Shown here: positions 1-10,248 of the stretch, in pieces
Numbering within the stretch: the first letter of the stretch is position 1
Layout of the letters: each line of letters opens with the position of its first letter
Source: Streptomyces sp. NBC_01750
GTDB taxonomy: Bacteria; Actinomycetota; Actinomycetes; Streptomycetales; Streptomycetaceae
Direction of reading: 5' to 3'
Length of the DNA stretch: 64,000 nt
NCBI RefSeq assembly: GCF_035918095.1
Contig: NZ_CP109137.1
Coordinates: 6,698,001-6,762,000, forward strand
The notes under the pieces: generated by a model
What the model was told of the DNA's origin: nothing
The model's database searches: none
The model's input: the letters and a program-made list of their open reading frames with translations, nothing else
Program-made: the position numbers and the translations under genes

Positions 1-2
1 GG

Positions 3-944
3 GATCTGGGGGTGGCCGAGGTCGGCGTCATCGTCGGCGACCGCGGGCCCGAGATCGAGGCCGTGCTCGGCGACGGCTCCCGGTTCGGCCTGCGGATCAC
101 CTACATTCCCCAGGACGCGCCACGCGGACTGGCCCACACCGTGTCCATCGCCCGCGGCTTCCTCGGCGACGACGACTTCGTGATGTACCTGGGCGACAAC
201 ATGCTGCCCGACGGGGTCGCCGGCATCGCCGAGGAGTTCACCACGCACCGCCCGGCCGCGCAGGTCGTCGTGCACAAGGTGACCGACCCCCGCTCCTTCG
301 GGGTCGCCGAACTCGGCCCCGACGGCGAGGTGCTGCGCCTGGTGGAGAAGCCGCAGGAGCCGCGCAGCGACATGGCGCTGATCGGTGTGTACTTCTTCAC
401 GCCCGCCATCCACAAGGCGGTGGAGGCCATCGAGCCCAGCGCCCGCGGCGAGTTGGAGATAACCGACGCCATCCAGTGGCTGGTCTCCTCCGGCGCGGAC
501 GTCCGGGCCAGCCGGTACGACGGCTACTGGAAGGACACCGGAAAGGTCGAGGACGTCCTGGAGTGCAACAGGCATCTCCTCGACGGCCTGAGTCGGCGCG
601 TCGACGGTCACGTCGACGCCGGCAGCGTCCTCGTCGGCCAGGTCGTGGTCGAGTTCGGGGCGCGCATCCTGCGGTCCCGGGTCGAGGGCCCGGTGATCAT
701 AGGCGCCGGCACCGTCGTCGAGGGGAGCCATGTGGGCCCGTACACCTCGATCGGGCGGGACTGCCTGGTGACCGACAGCCGGCTGGAGAGCTCCATAGCC
801 CTGGACGAGGCATCGGTCACCGGCGTCCGCGGCCTGCGCTACTCGCTGATCGGGCGCGCCGCCTCCGTCGGCACCACCGGCCGGGGCGCGGACCATCACT
901 GCCTGGTCGTCGGAGACCACACCCGAGTGGAGGTCGCGGCATGA
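3..944 (+). CDS. Glucose-1-phosphate thymidylyltransferase, 5'-partial
   Basis: First enzyme of dTDP-deoxysugar synthesis: glucose-1-phosphate + dTTP to dTDP-glucose. The frame is open to the window edge, so the N-terminal nucleotide-binding signature lies outside. An internal GTG at 12 is unlikely to be the start. About 313 residues are visible; long-form (StrD-like) antibiotic-cluster enzymes have about 355. Visible sugar-nucleotidyltransferase features are YLGDNM, the VEKP segment, GVYFF and GYWKDTGK, followed by a C-terminal left-handed beta-helix-like region. The stop overlaps the next gene (ATGA at 941). The pairing with a 4,6-dehydratase is the usual RmlA-RmlB start of a secondary-metabolite sugar operon. 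Confidence 0.93.
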   Translation, partial: DLGVAEVGVIVGDRGPEIEAVLGDGSRFGLRITYIPQDAPRGLAHTVSIARGFLGDDDFVMYLGDNMLPDGVAGIAEEFTTHRPAAQVVVHKVTDPRSFGVAELGPDGEVLRLVEKPQEPRSDMALIGVYFFTPAIHKAVEAIEPSARGELEITDAIQWLVSSGADVRASRYDGYWKDTGKVEDVLECNRHLLDGLSRRVDGHVDAGSVLVGQVVVEFGARILRSRVEGPVIIGAGTVVEGSHVGPYTSIGRDCLVTDSRLESSIALDEASVTGVRGLRYSLIGRAASVGTTGRGADHHCLVVGDHTRVEVAA

Positions 945-1924
945 GGATCCTGGTCACCGGAGCGGCCGGTTTCATCGGCTCCAACTTCGTCCGCAAACTG
1001 CTGGCCGACGAGTACACCGGCTGGGCGGGCGCCGAGGTCACCGCCCTGGACAAGCTGACCTACGCGGGTAACCGGGACAACCTGCCCACTTCGCACGAGC
1101 GGCTGGTGTGCGTCCGCGGCGACGTCTGCGACCGCGACCTGATGCGCGAACTGGTACCGGGCCACGACGCCGTGGTCCACTTCGCGGCCGAGACCCACGT
1201 CGACCGCTCCCTGGAGGGCGCCGGCGAATTCTTCCGCACGAACGTCCTGGGCACCCAGACCCTGCTGGACGCCGTGCTGGAGAGCGACGTGGAACGGGTC
1301 GTGCACGTCTCCACGGACGAGGTGTACGGCTCGATCGAGGAGGGATCCTGGACCGAGGAGTGGCCGCTGGCGCCCAACTCCCCTTACGCCGCATCGAAGG
1401 CCGGCTCGGACCTGGTCGCCCGGACGTACTGGCGCACACACGGCGTGGACCTGTCCATCACGCGCTGCTCCAACAACTACGGGCCGTACCAGCACCCTGA
1501 GAAGGTCATTCCCCTGTTCGTCACGAACCTGCTGGAGGGCCGCCAGGTCCCGCTGTACGGCGACGGGCGCAACGTCCGCGAGTGGCTGCACGTGGACGAC
1601 CACTGCCGCGGCATCGACCTGGTGCTCAACCACGGGAAACCCGGCGAGATCTACAACATCGGCGGCGGCAACGAGTACACGAACCTCGCCCTGACCGAGA
1701 AGCTGCTCGAACTGACCGGCGCGGGTGAGGAGATGATCCGCCGGGTCCCGGACCGCAAGGCGCACGACCTGCGGTACTCGATCGACGAGTCCAAGATCCG
1801 TGAGCGGCTCGGCTACGCCCCGCTGACCGGCTTCGAGGAGGGCCTGGCCGAGACGGTCGCCTGGTACCGGGACAACCCCGGCTGGTGGAAGGCCGTCAAG
1901 CACGGGGCGAGCCGTGCGGCCTGA
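941..1924 (+). CDS. dTDP-glucose 4,6-dehydratase
   Basis: Converts dTDP-glucose to dTDP-4-keto-6-deoxyglucose, the branch point for all deoxyhexoses. An extended short-chain dehydrogenase of 327 residues. The N-terminal Rossmann motif GAAGFIG is at about residues 7-13, STDEVYG carries the catalytic Thr-Asp-Glu, and the Y149-x3-K153 dyad sits in YAASK. The ATG at 941 overlaps the stop of the thymidylyltransferase by four bases, implying translational coupling. A longer upstream reading in this frame is only the antisense-like extension through the preceding gene and is rejected. The function is very secure. Confidence 0.96.
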   Translation: MRILVTGAAGFIGSNFVRKLLADEYTGWAGAEVTALDKLTYAGNRDNLPTSHERLVCVRGDVCDRDLMRELVPGHDAVVHFAAETHVDRSLEGAGEFFRTNVLGTQTLLDAVLESDVERVVHVSTDEVYGSIEEGSWTEEWPLAPNSPYAASKAGSDLVARTYWRTHGVDLSITRCSNNYGPYQHPEKVIPLFVTNLLEGRQVPLYGDGRNVREWLHVDDHCRGIDLVLNHGKPGEIYNIGGGNEYTNLALTEKLLELTGAGEEMIRRVPDRKAHDLRYSIDESKIRERLGYAPLTGFEEGLAETVAWYRDNPGWWKAVKHGASRAA

Positions 1925-2951
1925 GGCCCGCCCGGTGGCCGGGCTCTCGGTCGTCGTCCTGGGCGGCACCGGATTCCTGGGCCGCCACATCGGCGAGGCC
2001 TTCGCCGCGCTCGGCGCCCGGGTCCACCCGGTGTCCCGCACCGGTGGGTACGACCCCGCGCAGGACCGCACGCCCGTACGCCTGGATCTGCTCGCGGCGG
2101 CGCCGGAGGAGATCGCCGGGCTCCTCGACTCGACCGGCGCCGACGTGGTGGTCAACGCGGCCGGCCGGGCCTGGCGGGCGGACGAGGAACAGATGGCCGC
2201 AGGCAACGCCGAACTGGTCGAGCGCCTCGTCGCGGCGCTCGCCGGGCTGTCCGGTCCGCCGGTACGGCTGGTCCAGCTCGGCAGCGTCCACGAGTACGGG
2301 GCCGGCGCACTGGACGCCGCCACCGGCGAGGACCATGCGCCGGCCCCGGTCACCGCGTACGGACGCACCAAGCTCCTGGGCACACGGGCCGTCCTGCGCG
2401 CCGCGTCCGAGCGGGGCGTCGACGGCGTGGTGCTCCGGCTCGCCAACGTGATCGGTGCCGGAGTGCCGGAGGGCAGTCTCTTCGGCCGGGTCGCGGCCCA
2501 TCTCGGTGAGGCCGCGCGCGCCGACGCGCGCGGCGAGAAGGCCGCCGAACTGCGGCTCCCGCCGCTGCGCGCGGCCCGCGACCTGGTGGACGCGGGCGAC
2601 GCCGTCGCCGCGGTACTGGCCGCGGCCACGGCACCGGGAGCGGCCGTCACGGGCCGGGTGATCAATGTGGGCCGCGGCGAGGCGGTCCCGATGCGCGAGC
2701 TGATCCACCGGATGGTCTCGCTCAGCGGTCTGGAGGTCCCGGTCGTCGAGGACCCCGAGGGCCCGCCCTCGCGCACCGACGTCGCGTGGCAACGGCTGGA
2801 CATCGCGCGCGCCGACCGGCTGCTGGGCTGGCGGCCGCGCCGGTACCTCGACGACTCCCTGCGCGATCTGCTCGCGCCCGTACTGCCGCCCGGGCACCCA
2901 CCGCCCGGTGTCACGGCCAACGCACCGGACATGGAAGGGGAATCACCGTGA
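1914..2951 (+). CDS. NAD-dependent epimerase/dehydratase family sugar reductase (probable NDP-hexose 4-ketoreductase)
   Basis: A 345-residue extended SDR. The N-terminal GGTGFLGRH nucleotide-binding loop, LGSVHEYG and AYGRTK (Tyr-x3-Lys) are all present, so it should be catalytically competent. In trideoxysugar operons such proteins (LanR/UrdR-like) reduce the 4-keto group at the end of the pathway, which is the most likely role here. A 4-epimerase or 3-ketoreductase role cannot be excluded. The GTG start at 1914 lies 11 bases inside the 4,6-dehydratase gene, and the stop overlaps the 3-dehydratase start (GTGA at 2948). The neighbouring candidate ketoreductase at 4295 is frameshifted, so this may be the only intact 4-reductase of the operon. 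Confidence 0.85.
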   Translation: MRPEARPVAGLSVVVLGGTGFLGRHIGEAFAALGARVHPVSRTGGYDPAQDRTPVRLDLLAAAPEEIAGLLDSTGADVVVNAAGRAWRADEEQMAAGNAELVERLVAALAGLSGPPVRLVQLGSVHEYGAGALDAATGEDHAPAPVTAYGRTKLLGTRAVLRAASERGVDGVVLRLANVIGAGVPEGSLFGRVAAHLGEAARADARGEKAAELRLPPLRAARDLVDAGDAVAAVLAAATAPGAAVTGRVINVGRGEAVPMRELIHRMVSLSGLEVPVVEDPEGPPSRTDVAWQRLDIARADRLLGWRPRRYLDDSLRDLLAPVLPPGHPPPGVTANAPDMEGESP

Positions 2952-4252
2952 GCGACCGCAAGGAACTGGTACTCGAAGAGGTCCGCAAGTACCACCAGGA
3001 GGTCTCCCCGCAACGGGAGTTCGTCCCTGGTACGACGGAGATCTGGCCGTCCGGCGCGGTGCTGGACGAGGCGGACCGGACGGCCTTGGTGGAGGCCGCG
3101 CTGGAGATGCGCATCGCCGCCGGGCGGAGCTCCCGCACGTTCGAGTCGGCCTTCGCCCGACGGCTGGGGCGCCGCAAGGCCCACCTCACCAACTCCGGTT
3201 CGTCGGCGAACCTGCTGGCCGTGTCGGCGCTCACCTCGCACGTGCTGGAGGACAGGCGGCTGAAGCCGGGCGACGAGGTGATCACCGTCGCGGCGGGCTT
3301 CCCGACAACCGTCAACCCGATCCTGCAGAACGGCCTCGTCCCGGTCTTCGTGGACGTGGACCTCACCACCTACAACGCGACAGCCGATCGGGTGGCGGCC
3401 GCGATCGGCCCGAGGACACGGGCCATCATCATCGCGCACGCGCTGGGCAACCCCTTCCCCGTCACCGAGATCGCCCAACTCGCCGAGGAACACGACCTGT
3501 TCCTGATCGAGGACAACTGCGACGCGGTCGGCTCGCTGTACGACGGGAAGCTCACCGGCTCCTTCGGCGACATGACCACCGTCAGTTTCTATCCGGCGCA
3601 CCACCTCACCATGGGTGAGGGCGGCTGCGTGCTGACCTCGAACCTGGGCCTCGCCCGGATCGTGGAGTCGCTGCGGGACTGGGGCCGGGACTGCTGGTGC
3701 GAGCCCGGCGAGAACGACAAGTGCCTCAAGCGCTTCAGGTACCAGATGGGCACCCTGCCCGCCGGATACGACCACAAGTACATCTTCTCCCACGTCGGTT
3801 ACAACCTGAAGGCGACCGACATCCAGGCGGCCCTGGGGCTGACCCAGCTGGCCAAGCTGGACGACTTCATCGACGCCAGGAAGCGCAACTGGCGGCGGCT
3901 GCGGGACGGCCTGGACGGCGTACCGGGTCTGCTGCTCCCGGAGGCCACCCCCCGCTCCGACCCGAGCTGGTTCGGCTTCGTGCTCACGGTGGACCCCGAG
4001 GCGCCGTTCAGCCGCGCCGAGCTGGTGGCATTCCTGGAGGACCGGAAGATCGGCACCCGTCGGCTGTTCGGCGGCAACCTGACCCGGCACCCGGCCTACA
4101 TCGGCCAGCCGCACCGGATCGTGGGCGACCTGACGAACAGCGACATCATCACCGACCACACCTTCTGGATCGGGGTCTATCCGGCGCTCACCGACGAGAT
4201 GCTGGACTACGTCACCGCCTCGGTCAAGGAGTTCGTGGCCGCGCACGGCTGA
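2948..4252 (+). CDS. NDP-4-keto-6-deoxyhexose 3-dehydratase (PMP/[2Fe-2S], E1 type)
   Basis: A 434-residue aminotransferase-fold enzyme that removes the C3 hydroxyl during 3-deoxygenation, using PMP and an iron-sulfur cluster. Two diagnostic features are visible. The PLP-binding lysine of ordinary sugar aminotransferases is replaced by histidine (H219 in YPAHHLTMGEGG). The cysteines C191, C249, C251 and C259 reproduce exactly the C-x57-C-x-C-x7-C [2Fe-2S] signature of the E1/RfbH/SpnQ family. It starts at GTG 2948 overlapping the previous stop. It implies a 3-deoxysugar. No dedicated E3-type reductase is present in the window, so electrons probably come from a cellular ferredoxin or flavodoxin reductase. 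Confidence 0.95.
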   Translation: MSDRKELVLEEVRKYHQEVSPQREFVPGTTEIWPSGAVLDEADRTALVEAALEMRIAAGRSSRTFESAFARRLGRRKAHLTNSGSSANLLAVSALTSHVLEDRRLKPGDEVITVAAGFPTTVNPILQNGLVPVFVDVDLTTYNATADRVAAAIGPRTRAIIIAHALGNPFPVTEIAQLAEEHDLFLIEDNCDAVGSLYDGKLTGSFGDMTTVSFYPAHHLTMGEGGCVLTSNLGLARIVESLRDWGRDCWCEPGENDKCLKRFRYQMGTLPAGYDHKYIFSHVGYNLKATDIQAALGLTQLAKLDDFIDARKRNWRRLRDGLDGVPGLLLPEATPRSDPSWFGFVLTVDPEAPFSRAELVAFLEDRKIGTRRLFGGNLTRHPAYIGQPHRIVGDLTNSDIITDHTFWIGVYPALTDEMLDYVTASVKEFVAAHG

Positions 4253-4294
4253 GCCTGCCGGCCACTTCCCTTCCAGAGATCGGGACGACGACGT

Positions 4295-5094
<800 letters not shown>

Positions 5095-5095
<1 letters not shown>

Positions 5096-6504
5096 TGCCT
5101 TCTCTGTCCCTTCGATCTCCGCTCCAGGCGCGCGCGGACGCGCGTCTGCCGTCCCGCATCGCGCTGTCCGCGGCGGCCGCGGAAGGCGTCCAGCTGCGCA
5201 CCGGGGACTTCGCCGCCTGGCTGGCCGAACGCGGCCGGGTCAATGAGTTCCGCGTGGACCGCATACCGTTCGCGGAGCTGGAGGGCTGGTCGTTCGACGA
5301 GCGCACCGGCAATCTCGCGCACCGCAGCGGCCGTTTCTTCACCGTCGAGGGGCTGCACGTCACCGAGGAGGACGGCCCCTACGGGGACGGTCCGTACGCC
5401 GACTGGTACCAGCCCATCATCAAGCAGCCCGAGGTGGGCATCCTGGGCATCCTCGTCAAGGAGTTCGGCGGGGTGCCGCACTTCCTGATGCAGGCGAAAA
5501 TGGAGCCGGGCAACCCGAACCTGCTCCAGCTCTCGCCCACGGTCCAGGCCACCCGCAGCAACTACACCAGGGTCCACAAGGGCGCGGACGTGAAGTACAT
5601 CGAGTACTTCGTCGGTCCGCGCCGCGGGCGCGTCATCGGCGATGTGCTGCAGTCCGAACACGGCTCGTGGTTCTACCGGAAGTCCAACCGCAACATGATC
5701 GTGGAAGCGACCGGTGACGTGCCGCTGCTCGACGACTTCTGCTGGCTCACCCTCGGCCAGATCGGCGAACTGCTGCACCGGGACAACGTCGTCAACATGG
5801 ACTCGCGCACCGTGCTGTCCTGCCTGCCCCACCTGGACACCGGAGGGGGAGCGCTGCTCAGCGACATCGAGCTGTTCTCCTGGATCACCGGGGAACGCGC
5901 CCGGCACGATGTGCGGGCCGAGCGTGTCCCGCTCGCGAGCGTTCCCCGGTGGAAGCGCGGCGAGAGCGCCATCGAGCACGAGGACGGCCGCTATTTCCGG
6001 GTGGTGGCGGTGTCCGTGCGGGCGGGCAACCGCGAGGTCACGGGGTGGACCCAACCCCTCTTCGAACCGGTGGGGCAGGGTGTCACCGCCTTCCTCACCC
6101 GCGAGTTCGATGGCGTGCCCCACGTCCTGGTGCACGCCCGTGTCGAGGGCGGCTTCCTCGACACCATCGAGCTGGGCCCCACCGTGCAGTACACCCCGGA
6201 CAACTACGCCCACCTCGACGCGCGGGACCGGCCGCGCTTCCTCGACACGGTGCTGCGTGCGCACGGAGACCGTATTCGCTACGAGGCCGTCCACTCGGAG
6301 GAGGGCGGGCGCTTCCTCAACGCCGAGAGCCGCTGTCTGATCGTGGACGCGGACGAGGCCGACGCACCGCAGGACCCGCCGCCCGGCTACGCCTGGGTCA
6401 CCCCGGCACAGCTCACTTCCCTGGTCCGGCACGGCCACTACGTCAACGTCCAGGGGCGCACCCTGCTGGCGTGCCTCAACGCGACGGCGGTGACTGCCCG
6501 ATGA
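5095..6504 (+). CDS. NDP-hexose 2,3-dehydratase
   Basis: Removes the C2 hydroxyl of NDP-4-keto-6-deoxyglucose, the first step of 2-deoxygenation. It has 469 residues, matching the EvaA/TylX3/UrdS family. The family's internal duplication is visible: the N- and C-terminal halves both carry a LGILVKEFGGVPHFLMQAK / VTAFLTREFDGVPHVLVHA element, then LSPTVQ / LGPTVQ, a (W/R)F segment, and a closing WLTLGQIGELLHRDNVVNMDSRT / WVTPAQLTSLVRHGHYVNVQGRT element. The start is ATG 5095, joined to the preceding broken gene by TGATG. It acts with the 3-ketoreductase just downstream. Confidence 0.95.
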
Positions 6505-7460
6505 GCGAACCGGTGGGCATCGGGGTGATCGGCTGCGCGGACATCGCGGTGCGCCGGATGCTCCCCGGCTTCGAGGCCGATGCGGACACGGAGGTCGTCG
6601 CGGTCGCCAGCCGCTCCCTGGAGAAGGCGGAACGGGTCGCGGAGCGCTTCGGCGGCCGCGCGGTGCGGGGCTACGCCGAGCTGCTGGACCTCAAGGAGGT
6701 GGATGCCGTCTATGTGCCGCTGCCCGCTTCGCTGCACGACCGCTGGGTCGAGGCCGCTCTCGACGCCGGCAAGCACGTGCTCGCGGAGAAGCCCCTGACG
6801 ACGAACGCCACCCGCACCGGGCAACTCCTCGACCTGGCCCGGGACCGCGGGCTGGCGCTGGTGGAGAACGTCATGTTCGTCCACCACCCGCGGCACGAAG
6901 CGGTGCGGCGCCTGGTGGCCGACGGCGCGATCGGCGAACTCCGGGCGCTGCACGCGGCGTTCACCATCCCGGCCCTGGCGGACACGGACATCCGCCACCG
7001 GCCCGAGCTCGGCGGCGGCGCGCTGGCGGACGTCGGCCTCTACCCGCTGCGCGCGGCCGTGCACTTCCTCGGCCCCGGACTGCAGGTCGTCGGGGCCGAG
7101 CTCACGCGGGGGCGCGGTCGCGAGGTCGAGACCTCGGGCGCCGTCCTCCTGCGCACACGCGAGGGGAGTACGGCACAGATCACCTTCGGTATCGAGCACG
7201 CGTACCTCTCCCGGTACGAGCTGTGGGGCAGTACGGGCCGGATCACGGTGGACCGTGCGTTCACCCCGCCGGCGGACTTCGTCCCGGTGATCGAACTGCA
7301 CCGGGGCGGGGGTCATGAGGAGATCCGGCTGGCACCCCACGACCAGGTGGCCGCCACGATCGCCGCCTTCGTCGCCTCGGTGCGCGCCGGCGCCGCTCCG
7401 GCCGAGGAGACACTGCGCCAGGCCCGCCTGCTGGACGACGTACGAAACCGGGCCGCATGA
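6501..7460 (+). CDS. NDP-hexose 3-ketoreductase (Gfo/Idh/MocA family)
   Basis: A 319-residue oxidoreductase that reduces the 3-keto product of the 2,3-dehydratase to give the 2,6-dideoxy-4-keto sugar. The N-terminal Rossmann motif is GVIGCADIA. EKPL (the conserved Glu-Lys-Pro of the family) follows HVLAE, and ENVMFVHHPRH and GGGALADVGLYP mark the substrate-binding half, as in TylC/UrdT/KijD10-type enzymes. ATG 6501 overlaps the 2,3-dehydratase stop by four bases, so the two enzymes are probably made together, as expected because the 2,3-dehydratase product is unstable. Confidence 0.93.
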   Translation: MSEPVGIGVIGCADIAVRRMLPGFEADADTEVVAVASRSLEKAERVAERFGGRAVRGYAELLDLKEVDAVYVPLPASLHDRWVEAALDAGKHVLAEKPLTTNATRTGQLLDLARDRGLALVENVMFVHHPRHEAVRRLVADGAIGELRALHAAFTIPALADTDIRHRPELGGGALADVGLYPLRAAVHFLGPGLQVVGAELTRGRGREVETSGAVLLRTREGSTAQITFGIEHAYLSRYELWGSTGRITVDRAFTPPADFVPVIELHRGGGHEEIRLAPHDQVAATIAAFVASVRAGAAPAEETLRQARLLDDVRNRAA

Positions 7461-8257
7461 CCGGCCAGCGGCCACCGCTCGGGGCCGAGCCGCGGCTGCG
7501 GCGGGGGACGCTGGACCTCTGGCTGCTGCCCGCCCCCGAGACGGCAGGCCTGCACGGTCCACTCGCGCTGCACGAGCTGGACGAGGCCGAGCGCGGTCGC
7601 GCGGACGCGTTCCGGCGGCCCGCCGACCGCGAGCGGTACGTGGTCGCCCACATCGCGCTGCGGCGGCTGCTGGCGGCGTACTTGAGGACGGCGCCGCAGG
7701 ACATCGCCTTCTCACGGGCGGAATGTCCTCGGTGCGGCGGTCCGCACGGGCGCCCGGTGCTGGTCGACTCGGCTGCGCACTTCTCGCTGTCGCACAGCCG
7801 GGGCGCCGTCCTCATCGGCGTGGCCTGCTCACCGGTCGGCGTCGATGTGGAGCGGCTACCGCGACCGGAGCGTGTCGATGTGTGCGCTTCGGCACTCCAC
7901 CCGAGGGAGCGGCGCGAGCTGGAGGGGCATGCGCCCGGGGACCGCCCGGCTGTGTTCGCCCGGCTGTGGGCCCGCAAGGAGGCGTACCTCAAGGGGACCG
8001 GCATCGGGGTCGGCGGCTGGATGTCGGACGTGTACCTCGGCGACGAAGGGCCGCACACCCCGTCACGGCCCGCCGACTGGACCGTCGTGGACGTGCCCTG
8101 CGGCGGGGACCACGCCGCCGCGGCCGCGATCCGGGGACCCGCGCCGCGGCAGGTCGTACGTCGGCTGCCGCCCCAGGCAGTGCTCGTCGGTGGACGCGTC
8201 CGGGCGCTGCCGAGGCAGGCGCGACCCAAGAGCCCGACACAGGAGGAAGACCGATGA
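7457..8257 (+). CDS. 4'-phosphopantetheinyl transferase (Sfp type)
   Basis: Transfers phosphopantetheine from CoA to carrier proteins, so it would activate the ACPs of the polyketide synthase(s). It has 266 residues. The Sfp signature is intact: the Mg2+-binding GVDVE at residues 128-132 and WARKEAYLK with K174, E175 and K179. A CPRCGGPHGRP segment and SLSHSRG precede it, as is usual. The start ATG overlaps the 3-ketoreductase stop. It is placed next to an acyl-CoA carboxylase gene, as are the PPTase/carboxylase-like genes in some angucycline clusters (recalled, jadM/jadN-like). It could also serve the macrolactam PKS at the other end of the window. Confidence 0.95.
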   Translation: MTGQRPPLGAEPRLRRGTLDLWLLPAPETAGLHGPLALHELDEAERGRADAFRRPADRERYVVAHIALRRLLAAYLRTAPQDIAFSRAECPRCGGPHGRPVLVDSAAHFSLSHSRGAVLIGVACSPVGVDVERLPRPERVDVCASALHPRERRELEGHAPGDRPAVFARLWARKEAYLKGTGIGVGGWMSDVYLGDEGPHTPSRPADWTVVDVPCGGDHAAAAAIRGPAPRQVVRRLPPQAVLVGGRVRALPRQARPKSPTQEEDR

Positions 8258-9846
8258 CCGTCTTGGACGACCACCCGTGGGAGAGGCACCAACTCGAGAA
8301 CATGCGCGGGCGAGTGGCGGAGCTGCACGAGATTCGTGCCCAGGCGTTGGCCGGCCCCAGCGAGAAGGCGACCGAGGAGCAGCACGCCAAGGGCAAGCTG
8401 ACCTCTCGGGAGCGCATCGAGCTGCTGCTGGACCCGGGTTCCTTCAACGAGGTCGAGCAGCTGCGCCGGCACCGGGCCACCGGATTCGGACTGGAGGCGA
8501 AGAAGCCGTACACCGACGGTGTCGTCACCGGCTGGGGCACGGTGGAGGGCCGTACGGCCTTCGTCTACGCCCATGACTTCCGCATCTTCGGCGGGGCGCT
8601 TGGCGAGGCCCACGCCACGAAGATCCACAAGATCATGGACATGGCCATCGCGGCCGGGGCTCCGCTGGTGTCGCTGAACGACGGCGCGGGCGCCCGTATC
8701 CAGGAGGGCGTCTCCGCCCTCGCCGGTTACGGCGGCATCTTCCAGCGCAACACCAGGGCCTCCGGTGTCATCCCGCAGATCAGCGTGATGCTGGGCCCCT
8801 GCGCGGGCGGCGCGGCCTACTCGCCCGCGCTGACGGACTTCGTGTTCATGGTCCGCGAGACGTCACAGATGTTCATCACAGGCCCGGACGTCGTCAAGGC
8901 GGTGACCGGCGAGGAGATCACCCAGAACGGCCTGGGCGGCGCGGACGTGCACGCCGAGACGAGCGGTGTGGCCCACTTCGCGTACGACGACGAGGAGACG
9001 TGCATCGCCGAGGTGCGCTACCTCCTGTCGATGCTTCCGCAGAACAACCGCGAGCTGCCTCCGACGGCCGTGTCGGACGACTCGGCCCACCGCCGGAGCA
9101 CCACGCTCCTGGACCTGGTCCCGGCCGACGGCAACCGCCCCTACGACATGGCCGAGGTCATCGAGGAACTCGTCGACGAGGGCGACTACCTGGAGATCCA
9201 CGAGCGCTGGGCCCGCAACATCATCTGCGCTCTGGCACGCCTGGACGGTGAGGTGGTGGGCATCGTCGCCAACCAGCCGCAGACCCTCGCGGGGGTGCTC
9301 GACATCGAGGCCGCCGAGAAGGCGGCGCGTTTCGTGCAGATGTGCGACGCCTTCAGCATCCCGATCGTCACCATCCTGGACGTCCCCGGCTTCCTGCCCG
9401 GTGTCGACCAGGAGCACGGCGGAATCATCCGCCACGGCGCGAAGCTGTTGTACGCGTACTGCAACGCGACCGTCCCCCGGATCTCCCTGATCCTGCGCAA
9501 GGCGTACGGCGGTGCCTACATCGTCATGGACAGCCAGTCCATCGGCGCGGACCTCACCTACGCGTGGCCGACCAACGAGATCGCCGTCATGGGCGCCGAA
9601 GGTGCCGCCAACGTCATCTTCCGGCGGCAGATCGCCGACGCCGAGGACCCCGAGGCGATGCGCGCCCACATGGTCAAGGAGTACAAGGCCGAGCTGATGC
9701 ACCCGTACTACGCGGCCGAACGCGGCCTCGTCGACGACGTCATCGATCCGGCCGGGACTCGCGAGGTGCTCATCAGGTCCCTGGAGATGCTCCGCACCAA
9801 GCACGCCGACCTGCCCTCCCGCAAGCACGGCAACCCGCCGTTGTGA
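8254..9846 (+). CDS. Acyl-CoA (propionyl/acetyl-CoA) carboxylase beta subunit
   Basis: The carboxyltransferase subunit of a biotin-dependent carboxylase, moving CO2 from carboxybiotin to acetyl- or propionyl-CoA to give malonyl- or methylmalonyl-CoA extender units. It has 530 residues, the normal AccB/PccB length. N- and C-terminal carboxyltransferase halves are visible: GKLTSRERIELLLD, FGGALGEAHATKI, LNDGAGARIQEGV and GPCAGGAAYSPAL in the first, and PGFLPGVDQEHGGIIRHGAKLLYAY and YGGAYIVMDSQ in the second. It has a strong AGGAGG ribosome site and an ATG at 8254 overlapping the PPTase stop. In some angucycline clusters a PccB-like protein acts on the polyketide instead (JadN/LanP type), a real alternative given the sugar context. 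Confidence 0.92.
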   Translation: MTVLDDHPWERHQLENMRGRVAELHEIRAQALAGPSEKATEEQHAKGKLTSRERIELLLDPGSFNEVEQLRRHRATGFGLEAKKPYTDGVVTGWGTVEGRTAFVYAHDFRIFGGALGEAHATKIHKIMDMAIAAGAPLVSLNDGAGARIQEGVSALAGYGGIFQRNTRASGVIPQISVMLGPCAGGAAYSPALTDFVFMVRETSQMFITGPDVVKAVTGEEITQNGLGGADVHAETSGVAHFAYDDEETCIAEVRYLLSMLPQNNRELPPTAVSDDSAHRRSTTLLDLVPADGNRPYDMAEVIEELVDEGDYLEIHERWARNIICALARLDGEVVGIVANQPQTLAGVLDIEAAEKAARFVQMCDAFSIPIVTILDVPGFLPGVDQEHGGIIRHGAKLLYAYCNATVPRISLILRKAYGGAYIVMDSQSIGADLTYAWPTNEIAVMGAEGAANVIFRRQIADAEDPEAMRAHMVKEYKAELMHPYYAAERGLVDDVIDPAGTREVLIRSLEMLRTKHADLPSRKHGNPPL

Positions 9847-10248
9847 CCGCTGCCGAGTCACCGCCGTCCGGCGATCGTCATCGACCCTTGGAGCAGACAG
9901 ATACGCGTAAGGAAGGCCGCGCACCGGGACGTCGAACCGGCCGCGACGCCCGATCCGGCGGAACTGCCCGCCCACGCCACTGCATTGACGGTCCTGGGTC
10001 TACCGGGGCGGCTGGAGGTGGTGGCACTCCTGGAACGGCTCACGGCCGGGCGATCGGGCCGCTGAGGGCCACATGCGCGCGTCGTCCGGAGCCCAAGGGC
10101 TTTGCCGGTCCGGAAACCGCGATCGCCGTTGATCGACGGGTCCCGGATCCTCTGTCACAGGGCCTGGATTGTGCCGGAGTTCTTGATGGAGTCCCCGGGA
10201 GAGGATTCAGCAGTCGGGGCAACAGCCGTGTGGCTGCCGCCGAAAAAA
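9847..10248. other. Intergenic; possible decayed carboxylase epsilon-subunit reading
   Basis: This 402-base gap between convergent genes holds no convincing gene. A GTG at 9843 overlaps the carboxylase stop as GTGA and begins V-T-A-A-E-S-P-P-S, like an acyl-CoA carboxylase epsilon peptide, but the frame quickly becomes Arg/Gly-rich. A different frame (to the stop at 10063) reads DPAELPAHATALTVL, reminiscent of the epsilon helix. This would fit a frameshifted small subunit but is weak. Bases 10066-10248 show nothing recognisable. Confidence 0.3.
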
